Below are positions 22,278 to 32,609 of a stretch of DNA of 64,000 nucleotides, piece by piece (the stretch's first letter is position 1; every line of letters begins with the position of its first letter). Both the position numbers and the translations under genes were made by a program. The stretch is from NCBI RefSeq assembly GCF_035083965.1, contig NC_089735.1:7404001-7468000 (forward strand). Direction: 5' to 3'. This stretch comes from Branchiostoma lanceolatum (Eukaryota; Chordata; Leptocardii; Amphioxiformes; Branchiostomatidae). Under the pieces are notes generated by a model, which was not told the origin of the DNA, did no database searches, and worked only from the letters and a program-made list of their open reading frames with translations.

Positions 22278-23260
22278 TCTGCGAGTAGCCGCCAGAATTA
22301 TAACAGGTTGTTTACTGCAGCCGGTTAAGTAAAATGACTCGTGAAAACTGTATCAAGCCATGCTTCAGTTGTTTGTAATATGGGCCTGTTTGCTCCATAA
22401 GCTTAATCTTTATCCCCCGTAATCCGTAGGGAAAACTACTTTTGATTACCTAGTACCTGTTATCCTTCTTGATTTCCTGTGAATAGTAGAAATAACTACT
22501 TTATCTAATTTCTTGTAATTCGTAGCGAGGTGACTACAACTTCCCCCAAAGCGTAGCCAGTGCTAGTCGCCTTTTCCCTAAACTTTTCGTACATTTTGGT
22601 GCCCGTATCTTACCGATTTTTCGGAAGTCGTTGTAAAAATCGACCATCCAGACCATAGGGTCATCCGGGGTCATTTTTGTGGGATTTCTGATTTTCTTTT
22701 TTGGCGATCAGTATTTTGACTGCTTTCATGTTCCCAGGGCAATGAATGTATACACATGAAATTATTTCATGTTATCATATAGTAGCCTGCTACGTTGACC
22801 CATTAAAGTATATGGTTATTTGGTCAAGTTTACCCCTCTTTATAGGTATTTGGGTTCGATTTTCCTTGACAGTAACAACAACTGGCTCAGTGAGTGTATT
22901 TTTGAGAGTGGGATCATGTGTACACGGAAGTCAGAGTTCATAGATGCCTTTCAAATATAGAACGGTGGTGGTTTCATAACTTACAGTCCCCAAACCCCGG
23001 GATTCGATTAGCGGACATTTTAGCAGGCAAATTTACAATCTGAATGTGAACTGCTATCATGGGCCTTAGTCGGTTAGATCAAGAGGTTTTATCAAGCCTC
23101 CTTGGCTAGCAGCACTACAGAAGAACAATGCGAGAAGTAAGAAGCGGTTTTACCATCGATCCATTTGTACCATGATGTGCTGTTCACACAGTTACAAGAG
23201 GAAAACACCGTACAGACGTACTCCATGCTAAAAAACAACAGAAAATCGCTATGTCCTTAC

Positions 23261-23700
23261 CAACAAGACAGGCAGACCAAACAAGGAAGAGGAAGTTCTT
23301 CGGCTCTTCAATCTTTTGACCCAAAGAGGATAATCCTTGATTGACCGTGTTTACGCTTCCTCTGTGGGAGGGGGGTGCCGTTACAACTTACTCAAAAATG
23401 ATAGTATCAACGGACACCGCATGTCCAGGTTAAAACGCACTGTTTCACTTTCACTGTCTCAACCTAAAGACGATCTAAAGCGAGTCCGCAGAAGATCTGT
23501 ACGACAGTAAGAGGCATTTCAATGAACAGACAGTGCCAAGGTGTACAAGTCAGTGACAAGAATGACTCAGCCCTTGTGTTTTGTAAACAGGTCGTCACGA
23601 ATGACTAACCATGAACAATTGACAATGGGTTAAGGTCACCGGGGATGAAAGCGACCCCGTGCAGGTTTGTATCAGTATTGCATCCCTCAGAACGTTGTGC
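23261..23700 (-). promoter_or_regulatory. non-coding first exon and upstream region of gene A
   Basis: A donor (TGTTG|GTAAGGACAT) at 23260 ends a stretch (GCCTGTCTTGTTG preceded by TTCCTCTTCC) that is conserved at the equivalent place in gene B (donor at 25821). With the acceptor at 21996-21997 it gives a 5' UTR exon. Conservation continues upstream to GCAGGTTTGTATCAGTATTG near 23663-23682. The transcription start is not determined and no TATA box is obvious. Confidence 0.5.
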
Positions 23701-24365
23701 TTTCTCATCGTACTGTTTCGGTTGTGTATGTGTGTACGTACGCATCTATGATTCAATATCAATTTGGTGGATTTGCATTTGGTATGTATGACAGTATGTT
23801 ATCCATACTGTTATACATTACATTTTTATCTTCTTATGCACATCTAGATCTCCCCAATTACAACCATATCTATTACGTGCTGTCAATTATGAGATTGTCT
23901 TGTAGAAAGTTTCTTCACATATTTTGTAATCAACCGGTCACACTTCTGTAAACTCGTACCGGCTCCAAAAGACGCAACCCGATTAAAAGCACCAGGAGAG
24001 GCGTTTGATCTTTGTTTTGAAACCAAACTGTCTTAAAGGCGGAGAGCGGATCTTGGGTAGCGGACTAAGGCTGGACTCCAGGCTAGTATATCACGTCGTC
24101 CTTACGTGTACGGGTTTTGGAAGAAATCAACCTTCATCCGTTAAACCATATAACTACATTCGTGCCAAGTCCGTTTCCTCCAATTTCTATGTACATAGAC
24201 TCATTATACATTGATATTTCTTACATTGGAAAATACAATGCCAAACAATTTTAGACCTAACAGACAAACTTGTGTTGTTAGTCCATTATGATTTCAAAAG
24301 TTGTCCCCACATGTCACAACCCCTGCAGTCTCAAAACGTCACTGGGTTCCTTCCACAGACTACAG

Positions 24366-25038
24366 TTAGAAATCACAGTCGCAATCTCCACAGTCACAAT
24401 CCCCGCAGTCACAATCCCCGCAGTCACAATCCCCACAGCAGCCACCACCATCAGATTTATCGTCACAGCAGTCGCAGCAATCGCATGTTGGGAAACCGTA
24501 GCAGTAGCAGCACCACCCGCTCGTGCTGTCATGATGACGCCTGCGTCGTTTCTTTTTACTGGTCTGTGTCTCGAGATCCGCGGCAGCAGCAGCTACTACA
24601 GCCGCAGATCGCGCCCTCTGCTCCTCCACAATGACACCTAGCGAAATACGAAGAAATTACAAGAAGCATTGACATTTTTTCGTCAAAAGGAGCCACACAG
24701 TCTACTATTTGTTAGATATAAGGAAAATGATTACACTAGACGGTGATCGCGCGACCTAAATTGGGTTTGTGTAATCATTGATTTCATAATTCATAATTGG
24801 AATATCACGCAGAATATAAAAGTGTGGAGACTTTCATACCGTTTGGAGTTAGGACTGGCTGTGTGGTGATCGGGGGAGGGTCGATAGGATATGGAACCTG
24901 CCCGAAACTGACTTCGTTTAGACCCGGGTGTACTTCGGCTTGTGGGTACGGATGGCTGCCATTTTGTTGAGAGGGCCCTGAGGGTTGTCCTCCTGAGTTC
25001 ACGGCTTCATGGTACGACGGTGGCGGTTGGGTATCCAT
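24366..25038 (-). CDS. gene B: paralogue of gene A, PPxY/Pro-rich protein with Cys-rich tail
   Basis: Exons 25038-24840 and 24637-24366 join in phase 1 (AAC G|GTATGA...TAG|GTGTC) to give 156 aa. The N-terminus MDTQPPPSYHEAV keeps a PPxY motif. Then come a Pro/Gly-rich part, VIVEEQR, an Ala-rich insert absent from gene A, a basic SKKKRRRRHH block, and a Cys tail (GWCCYCYGFPTCDCC, then GDCDC units) ending CDCDF-stop. An acceptor 18 bp before the ATG (25057-25058) and the conserved donor at 25821 indicate a non-coding first exon. Same caveats on function as gene A. Confidence 0.8.
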
Positions 25039-25821
25039 ACTGCTTGGTACAGGTGACTGAGAAACAACATGACGTTACGTCTGCGTCATTTTTTTCATCT
25101 TAATCTGGTCTAGAATCGGTCTAAAGCTACATCAACTGGAACTACTCAGACACCGCTAAACAACTTTATACCTGGTATTTATAGACATGGCGTCGGGTAG
25201 TGTTTTGACTGATTTCTTGTTCTCAGGGCCATGTATACACATTACTGTATTACATTATTTTATGTTAACATATAGAAGCCTGCTACGTTAACCCATCAAA
25301 ATATGTTGTTATTTGGTTTGAAGTTTACCCCTCTCCATTGGTATTTTCCTTGAACGTAACAAGGTCAGGTCTCAATATAACCTCCTTGAACGACTAACAG
25401 CAACGAGTGGCTCAATGAGACTATTTTTGAGAGTGGGATCATTCTTACACGGAAGTCACAGTTCATAGATGCCTTTCAAATATAGAACGGTGTTGTGGTT
25501 TTATGTTACAGTCCCCAAACCCGGATTCGATTAGCGGCCATTTTAGCAGGCAAATTTATAGGCAACGTGAGTGCGAACTGCTATCATGGGCCGTATAGTC
25601 AGTTAGAACAAAGAGGTTTTACCAAGCCTCGTTGGTTAGAAGCACCACAACAGAACGGTAACGCAAGAAGTTAAAAGGAGTTAAGCATCGATCCATTGTA
25701 CATCTGCTGTTCACACAATTACAAAAAGGAAAACATTGTGCACACCAAGGAGGTTATATTTAACCTCCTTGTACACACGTACTCCATGCTAAAAGCAAAG
25801 AGAAAATCGTAGTGTCCTTAC

Positions 25822-26240
25822 CAACAAGACAGGTAGACCAAGCGAGGAAGAGGAAGTTATTCGGCTCTTCAACCTGACTGACTGACTTGACTGTGTTTAC
25901 GTTTCCACCGTGGGAGGGGGGTGTCGTTACAACTTCCTCAGAAAAGATAGCATCGCTTGACGCAGCTATGACATTTACTATTACCGCTTTCCCATGTTAT
26001 AACGCAACCTAAAGACAGTCTCAAGCGAGTCAGCCGAGAAGATCTGTACGACAGTTAATAGAGGCGTTTTCGTGAACAGACAGTCACAAGGTGTACGCCA
26101 AGGACAGGTTGGCACAAGAATGACTCAGTCCCTGTGTTGTGAAAGCAGGTTGTTACGAATGACTAGCCATGAACAATAGATTAAGGTCACGCAGGGTCAA
26201 AGCGACCCCTTGCAGGTTTGTATCAGTATTGCACCCCTTC
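25822..26240 (-). promoter_or_regulatory. non-coding first exon and upstream region of gene B
   Basis: Conserved donor (CTTGTTG|GTAAGGAC) and upstream sequence matching gene A over about 400 bp, including CGAATGACTA(A/G)CCATGAACA, AAAGCGACCCC and GCAGGTTTGTATCAGTATTG. The 5' boundary is not defined. Conservation between paralogues may simply reflect recent duplication. Confidence 0.5.
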
Positions 26241-26701
26241 CCGCAAGGCGCGCTTTGTCATTGGGCTGTAATAATACGACAATCTATCCATAACGTTAAC
26301 TAAATTTTGATTTGAAGTGGATTTTCGTCACAGTCAGTCTAAAAAGCACTGGTGGGGCACTAACAATATCTCTGTCTGGTTGTATCATCTGAGACAGTAA
26401 TAAAGAAGACAAAATTGATAGGAAGTCCAAATTAAATATAACACCACTTAAACTAACTAGTATACGTATATAATACGTAACTAGCAAAGAAACAGCAGCA
26501 ACAACAATAAAAATGAATTAAGAAGAACTCTATTTACAAGGAAAAAAATCAACTGTTGTAATTCAAAACAAAGCTTGCAGGCGACATAAAAGTTTAATCG
26601 ATTCACCAAGGCCTACCAACAGCTCAACACACGTACGATGAGTCACTCTCGTTCAGAAACAAAACATCTTTTTCACATAAATTTCTGTGCAACGGCACCA
26701 T

Positions 26702-26879
26702 ATGAGCGCTTTCGCACATTAGAGTACGCATGTGCGGTGTCAAAGGTGAAGGCCCCTGGCTTGTAAACAGTTCTCGTCTTGATCATTGTCTCGATTTGCC
26801 CGGACGGGTTTTGTTTACGTCTCAGGGCCTTCACCTTTGACACGGCACATGCTTACTCGAATGTGCGAAAGCGCTTATT
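26702..26879. mobile_element. MITE, copy 2 of the GGCCCCTG-core family
   Basis: Ends ATGAGCGCTTTCGCACATT and the complement AATGTGCGAAAGCGCTTAT form a ~30-bp inverted repeat. Inside are GTGTCAAAGGTGAAGGCCCC and the inverse GGGCCTTCACCTTTGACAC. It lies between genes B and C. Confidence 0.9.
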
Positions 26880-27672
26880 CATACAATCTCCGTTAAAGTA
26901 ATTCTTCACGTTCCTATCTTGTCTCTTTATCATTAGGGAAATCGTAATAAAGTTCGTCGTTTAAATTAAAATCAAATATCACCAGTCACCTTGAAATCTC
27001 ATGACACGCGGACACAGAACTTTCAAAGATGTTAACATGTCTTACGTACTATCAACTACCATGACTACAGTCAGCTGTATGCATGAAAGCGAAGTGTCCG
27101 CTACCATTTCTGTCAGCTAGAATGGTCACTTTGATATGCATTTATTATCTCGGTTAGCTGAAGTTTCATTATAGTATGAAGTTTTTACATGTAAAAATTG
27201 CGGATTACGAAAATACACTTTGAAATATTGAGATGCCATTTTCTTTAAACATCATAACATCTTTTACACAATCTGTATCTAATATAGCCCATATAACCGT
27301 CATTCGACGTAACACACAAGGTTTGTAGGCACGCCGCGCGGCGACATCTGGTTATATTACACTGAACCTATCACACCTAAATCCCCAATCTCACTGAAGT
27401 CAAGGGTAACACACAATGTCATCCAATTTAGGATCCGGACGCAGCGTGGTCGCCAACGTGCCGCACCATCAGTGAGGTGGGGGCTTAACCTTTGCATATC
27501 TAATTATAAGCATTGTTTGAAATTAAAGCTATGTAGTTAGGATGCTCCTACAGAACTTGATGGCAACGAGTTCCACTCTACAATCTTTCTACGAAAATAG
27601 GAATTTTTGAATATCAATCATAGGTTGATAACTCTGTTAAGGCACGACTATTTCTTGTTCTCAAGAACGGTT

Positions 27673-29253
27673 TCAAAAGTCGCAGTCACAACCGTCACAA
27701 CAGTCAAGGTCACAGTCGGGGCCAACACAGCACACCACACAGCAGATGAGAGGCGTGGAGTCATTGGTCCGCTGCCTTTGGACAGGCCTACCATTCTGAG
27801 TCACGTATTGGCCACGCCCTGCAATGGCTGGACCCGCACCCTGCACCATGACGCCTAGGATGAAAACAAAAACACGCTGTAAAGAACTGTTTTCTGTTCA
27901 CGCACATCTCTAAAGAAATCATACTGCCATGTCACGAGGCATACCTAACACCCCTCAGTTTCCACTAGAGGCTGCAACCTCACTGCAACCGCTGACACCC
28001 CCATTCCACTAGAGGCTGCAACCTCACTGCAACCGCCGACACCCCCATTCCACTAGAGGCTGCAACCTCACTGCAACCGCCGACACCCCCATTCCACTAG
28101 AGGCTGCAACCTCACTGCAACCGCCGACACCCCCATTCCACTAGAGGCTGCAACCTCACTGCAACCGCCGACACCCCCATTCCACTAGAGGCTGCAACCT
28201 CACTGCAACCACTGACACCCCCATTCCACTACTAGGCACTAGGGAGGCGACCTAGCTGCGATCGCGCTGCGACATAAAATTTGACAGAGCGCTCAACGAA
28301 TTTCAGAGATAAAAACGAACTTTTTTACGCTTTGTGTGTTTTTTAAAATCTTTTCAGTCAAACTTTTACATCTAATATTCCAATTGTGAAGTCAAGGCTA
28401 ACACAAATTCGATTAAGGTCGCAGCGAGAGCGCAGCATGATCGTCGTCCAGTGGGATGGAGGGGTCTGAGCGACCAATGATTTGACAGATCGCTGAACGA
28501 ATTTCATTGATATAGAACACATTTATAACAACCCACTGCCCCTACGGCCTAAAAAGGTCTATAATGGGACTATCTTTACCTTTACATCAATGTATGCTGT
28601 AGCGGTTATACCGGCTATATAGATACAGATACAGATGTAGGGATTAGAAAGAAATTGAAAGAAAAGAATGACACAAAAATAAAACAAGCTCCATTTTTGT
28701 CTACCATCAAACGTCATGGACTCATTGATAGCTCATGTTAAACGTCATTGAGACGTCATTGATTTCTCATGCTAAACAATAGTGAAAACAATACAAAAGA
28801 GTAGAGTAGATCGATATTTTACGAAGAAATTACAGAAACGAAATATCCTTGTTAGTAGGAACTGGTTAAAACTAGCCGCAAACGTCATGGACTCAGTTGC
28901 ACACTTCTTTTTCTAAACGATGGCTTAAAGGATACAAAAGCTAGAATGGATCGATAATTTTGAACAGAACTACCTTTGTTAGTAGGCACTGGTTGGTGAG
29001 AGATGGGGGGATAGGCCGGTGCCAGTGGGTGACCGTGTCCTGTTTGGCCCGGGTACCCGCCGTTCCACTGGCCGCCCTCCCTCGGCTGTCCTGACTGATG
29101 ATAAGGCACATTTGTATGGTAAACGCTCCCCCCACCGTTTGTGAGATTGGCGACGTCTACATTTGACTGTGGCGGGAAAACGGTAGCGATGTCCCTCCCA
29201 AGCTGAGGCTGCAAGGATCCGCCATCTTGTTTTCCGTTCACACCATACGACAT
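27673..29253 (-). CDS. gene C: divergent paralogue, CYSTM-like tail
   Basis: Exons 29253-28974 and 27854-27673 join in phase 1 (AAA G|GTAGTT...TAG|GCGTC) to give 153 aa. The N-terminus MSYGVNGKQDGG lacks a PPxY motif; the middle is Pro/Gly/His-rich (HPLAPAYPPISHQPVP). Exon 2 starts GVMVQGAGP, in the position of GVIVEE in A and B, and ends LICCVVCCVGPDCD, LDCCDGCDCDF-stop. The shared intron phase, the V-hydrophobic start of exon 2 and the CDCDF end tie it to A and B. The hydrophobic Cys run (LICCVVCCV) resembles CYSTM modules, so this may be the less derived form. Its intron holds a 44-bp minisatellite and a MITE. Confidence 0.75.
27962..28225. repeat. 44-bp minisatellite, six copies
   Basis: Units start at 27962, 28006, 28050, 28094, 28138 and 28182 and are almost identical (CCACTAGAGGCTGCAACCTC, then ACTGCAACCGCCGACACCCC, CATT). 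The unit resembles the terminal sequence of the element that follows at 28226 and a single copy at 49187. Confidence 0.95.
28226..28475. mobile_element. MITE with CCACTAG...GCTGCGA ends
   Basis: Left end CCACTACTAGGCACTAGGGA, GGCGACCTAGCTGCGATCGC; right end GGTCGCAGCGAGAGCGCAGC ... GTCCAGTGGGATGG in inverse. The interior is AT-rich and non-coding. Related ends occur at 27425-27480 and 31545-31605. Confidence 0.65.
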
Positions 29254-30240
29254 TTTGCCTCAACGTCTCCTCAGAAGTCAGAGAAATGTAACTGTGTTAT
29301 AGATACCAATAAACACGACCGCTTAAAGTGATGGAATTATTTACTACGTCATGCATGAGATAGGGGCCCAAACACGCACGCACATCAAATGATGCTGTAA
29401 ATGAAGCACATGCTGAATAATTGATGAGCAATTTTGCTATTATTGAATTATTGATCGCACACGAAGAAGTACTCGTAGAAACTCGTAGAAGCCTAACATT
29501 CGTGTAAAAATGATACCATAAATCTTAATTAATTTATATGCATCTTTTCCCGTTTATTTTAGTATTTAGATACAGCTTATCAGGCTGATTGTTATCCAAT
29601 TGCATGAACGCCCGATGTTACTGGGCCGATGTTAGCTTGCAAAAGACCGCAAAAAACAATTTCACGAGCTATTTCAAAACTCATTACCGTAATGGAGGCT
29701 ACTGAGCGGACGTATCAACAGTGTTGTAATAATAAGAGCTAATTATGTTGGCCCATAAACAGCTGTCGCTAAAGGCACGCGAACTTCATTGCAATTTCAA
29801 CCTTCAAACACCCCAACATTTTTTTTTGCAACTGAAAAGTCCAACATGGACCCTACTTGGACTCAACACATATTTTCCTCTAGATTTTCAACAGTATTGT
29901 GCCAATCTCCGTAAGACATTAGGAGAGGTTGGAGTAGATGTTTAGTAACCAGGTCGAGATGATTTTTTAGCATGAAACGTGTTCAAATGGCACTCCCATT
30001 CCTTTAAGAAGTGAGATAGTTGAAGGACCTAACGAAATACATTCTAATTTCTTTATGTTTACAGCTACAGACGACAAGAAGGAACGCACATCTTTTAAAG
30101 TCACAGAAGCCACGCATTACAGACAATGTGACTTGTGTAAATCCTTGCAGGTACTTGACTGTTTCTTACACCCAAGTCTTCAAATCTTGAGTCGTGTCGA
30201 AGTAAGACGAGGACTACACGTTGCTTTTGTCAAAACTTTG

Positions 30241-30242
<2 letters not shown>
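29254..30242. other. upstream of gene C, no gene seen
   Basis: The promoter of gene C should be near the start of this stretch; no clear core element is visible. No exon-like block was recognised on either strand. Confidence 0.45.
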
Positions 30243-30331
<89 letters not shown>

Positions 30332-30370
30332 CTCACACTCACACACAAACACACACACACACACACCTCC
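30243..30370. repeat. (CA)n microsatellite
   Basis: About 128 bp of nearly pure CA with a few TA, AA and CT interruptions. Unlike others in the window it lacks the TTATCGTGTTTACAG flank. Confidence 0.95.
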
Positions 30371-30391
30371 CAACATGACAACTTACCATGA

Positions 30392-30660
30392 CCATCAATA
30401 GAGCGGGTATTGTTTTCTTTTCAGTCGTGTCAAAGGCAAAGTTCCGACACATGACGTTCGAATGATAGTGTCACGTACGCGTTATTGTTTAAATGTCTAC
30501 TTGAGCGTAAAGCTGCTGATTGACTTATCAACAGAGCGGGCATTGTTTAGTGTTTTCAGTCGTGTCAAAGGCAAAGTTCTGACACTGGACGCTTGAATGA
30601 TGGTGTCACGTACGCGTTGTTGTTTATGGTTCTACTTAAGAGTAAAGCTGCTGATTGAAT
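30392..30660. repeat. two tandem ~130-bp copies
   Basis: AGAGCGGG(T/C)ATTGTTT, CAGTCGTGTCAAAGGCAAAG, GTGTCACGTACGCGTT and GTAAAGCTGCTGATTGA occur twice in the same order (30400-30524 and 30531-30660). Non-coding. Confidence 0.85.
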
Positions 30661-30925
30661 GATAATGTGGATAGGGGTCAAGTGTATATATTACAGAAGG
30701 AAAGAATGCACAGCTGTATGTGGCGTGGCAAAGGAACGTATGATTTATTGTAACATCATTGCGGTTGACTTCTATTACTTTCCTTGGATAAAATCAATGC
30801 CATTGGCATAATTGAAGTGTTGACAGCGTATCCAACTAAACTTGATTTTAGCACAACAATATTTGGCCTATGGGTGAAAAGCCTTGTTTAAAACTCTAAC
30901 TGGACAGCGATCTCAAGTAGTGAAG

Positions 30926-31133
30926 GTGCTTACCGAACTAACTTCACATGTACAGGTCAAAGGCGAAGGCCCCTGAGACATCACCTAACCGTTATAGACA
31001 TTGTTACGTATGAACAAGCAAAATGACCAATGTTTTATATACATATGGACATGTCTAAAGCAGGGTCGAGACAAAAAATTTTTACAAGTCAGGGGCCTTC
31101 ACATTTGACCTGTGCATACGCAGTTAGATCATT
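30926..31133. mobile_element. MITE, copy 3 of the GGCCCCTG-core family
   Basis: The left half ACAGGTCAAAGGCGAAGGCC and right half GGGGCCTTCACATTTGACCT are inverse copies, with outer ends GAACTAACTTCACATGTACA and its imperfect complement. It is more diverged than copies 1 and 2. Confidence 0.8.
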
Positions 31134-31214
31134 GAGCAGGATTATAAGAGGTATTTAAAAACTGTAGGAACAATTCAACAAGCTTCTCATTCATATGGCA
31201 TATCTTTACTTCCC

Positions 31215-31445
31215 CGGTCTAACTCGCTCTACGACAAGGATTCACAAACTTCCGTCGTGTCGACGAGGATTTACGAACTGCAAACGGTTGACGAGGATTC
31301 ACGAACACGAACTTTCGTCGACGACGATTTACGAACTGCAAATGACGAGCATTCACGAATAGAACTTCCGTCGACGAGGATTCACGAACTTCCGTCGACG
31401 AGGATTTACGAACTACAAACGACGAGGATTCACGAACGTCAATCG
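31215..31445. repeat. degenerate minisatellite of CGACGAGGATTCACGAAC units
   Basis: Around ten variants of (GT)CGACGAGGATT(C/T)ACGAAC alternate with short spacers (TTCCGT, TGCAAA). The 71-codon plus-strand frame over it is repetitive (RIYELQ, RIHEL) and looks like a by-product. Confidence 0.85.
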
Positions 31446-31894
31446 GGACTTAAACGGCCAGTGGGAAACTGATAGACACCGACTGTCCCCTTAAGTCTTT
31501 ATTGAGCATGCGTGAAATTCGATGAAATTCGCGGAGTGCTTTGTCAATTCGATCGGCCGCAGCGACGCCGCCAGCGTGTCGCGGGGTCAGTGAGAGGGGG
31601 GCTTAAGACTGTTGAACCTGACTCAGTCTGATATGTTTTCATAAACAAGCGTTGCTTTGTTGAACCAGTTGTGTCACAAGGTAAACAAGGCTGCCTCCCG
31701 TGACGTCAAACGAACTTCAAGTGCATGCATGGTTACGTTTCATCAGCTTTGTAGGTATTGGAGATTTCTTACGCACAATTACAAGCAAGTTGAAGAAAAC
31801 GAACTTGGTTGTGCACAACAAAACCCCAATATCACACGAGTCTGAAGTGTTCATAGATTATAATATAAGCTGATATTGAGTCTTCTACATGTAA

Positions 31895-32605
31895 GCTTCT
31901 GTTCGGAGTTCGGATGTCGATCCACCGTGGAAAAGTTACGAATACCGATCGGGACTTTGGAGGCCAGTAGGGTGCCATGTTGTACCGACTGTTCTCCTAA
32001 GTTCCGATCGGACATACGTTGCCTAATTAAGGTACCTATATCTTCCAAAACCAACAATCCCTGCCTACAAGAGTAATCCTCCAAAATTCCATACAAAAAG
32101 GCCCACTGCACTTTCTAACAGGTTGCTAGGGGGGCCAAACGAACACCAAATCATCTGGCACTGGTTCTAAATTGAGACAAAAGTTCGCATCATTCCCTAC
32201 GCTTCTGTTGGAAGTTAACGAAGTATGCGGGATCGATGTTGATGCACGTACCGTGCAGTGGAAAATCTACGAATGCAAATTGGACCTACGTTGCCAAAAG
32301 TACCTTTATCTTCAAAACCAACAACCCCTGCCTACAAGATTAATCCTCTAAAATTCCATACAAAAGGCCCACTGCACTTTCTAACAAGCTGCTAGGGGGC
32401 AAACTTACACCACTTCATCTAGCACTGGTTCTAGATTAAGACAAAAGTTCGCATAAGTCCCCACGCTTCTGTTGGAAGTTATCGAAGTATGCATGAGCGA
32501 TGTTGATCCACCGTGGTAAAATTTACGAATGCCGAACGGGACTTTGGAGGCCAGTAGGGTGCCATGTTGTACCGACTGTCCTCCTAAGTCCCGATTGGAA
32601 TAAGT
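31895..32605. repeat. three tandem copies of a ~260-310-bp unit
   Basis: Units start near 31895, 32200 and 32463 (GCTTCTGTT(C/G)G), each with GATGTTGAT(C/G)CAC, ACGAATGC, and GGACTTTGGAGGCCAGTAGG in copies 1 and 3. Copies 1 and 2 also share CAACAACCCCTGCCTACAAG-like, CCCACTGCACTTTCTAACA and CTAGGGGG. The third copy is 3'-truncated. Confidence 0.85.
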
Positions 32606-32609
32606 CTTC

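Larger units (their letters stand above)
20150..23700. repeat. tandem duplication unit 1 (carries gene A)
   Basis: Sequence at the 3' side (CACGTCGTCC, CCGTTAAACCA, ATTTCTTACA, CCAAACAATTTTAGA), the two coding exons, a non-coding first exon and upstream DNA (GCAGGTTTGTATCAGTATTG) all reappear in the same order at about 24090-26240. This unit is longer because it holds a MITE insertion, a second Cys array and extra intron sequence. Confidence 0.85.
24090..26240. repeat. tandem duplication unit 2 (carries gene B)
   Basis: Copy of the unit at 20150-23700: shared 3' flank, both coding exons, the non-coding exon, and upstream blocks such as ATTCGATTAGCGG, CATTTTAGCAGGCAAATTTA, AACTGCTATCATGGGCC and GCAGGTTTGTATCAGTATTG. 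Divergence is modest, with small indels, so the duplication looks fairly recent. Confidence 0.85.

Noticed and set aside
24272-24641. Two plus-strand frames of about 120 codons
   Set aside because: Antisense of gene B exon 2, open because of the repeat and GC content.
30055-30378. Frame with a long His-Thr repeat
   Set aside because: Produced by the (CA)n microsatellite; the same applies to frames at 11884-12210 and 37938-38294.
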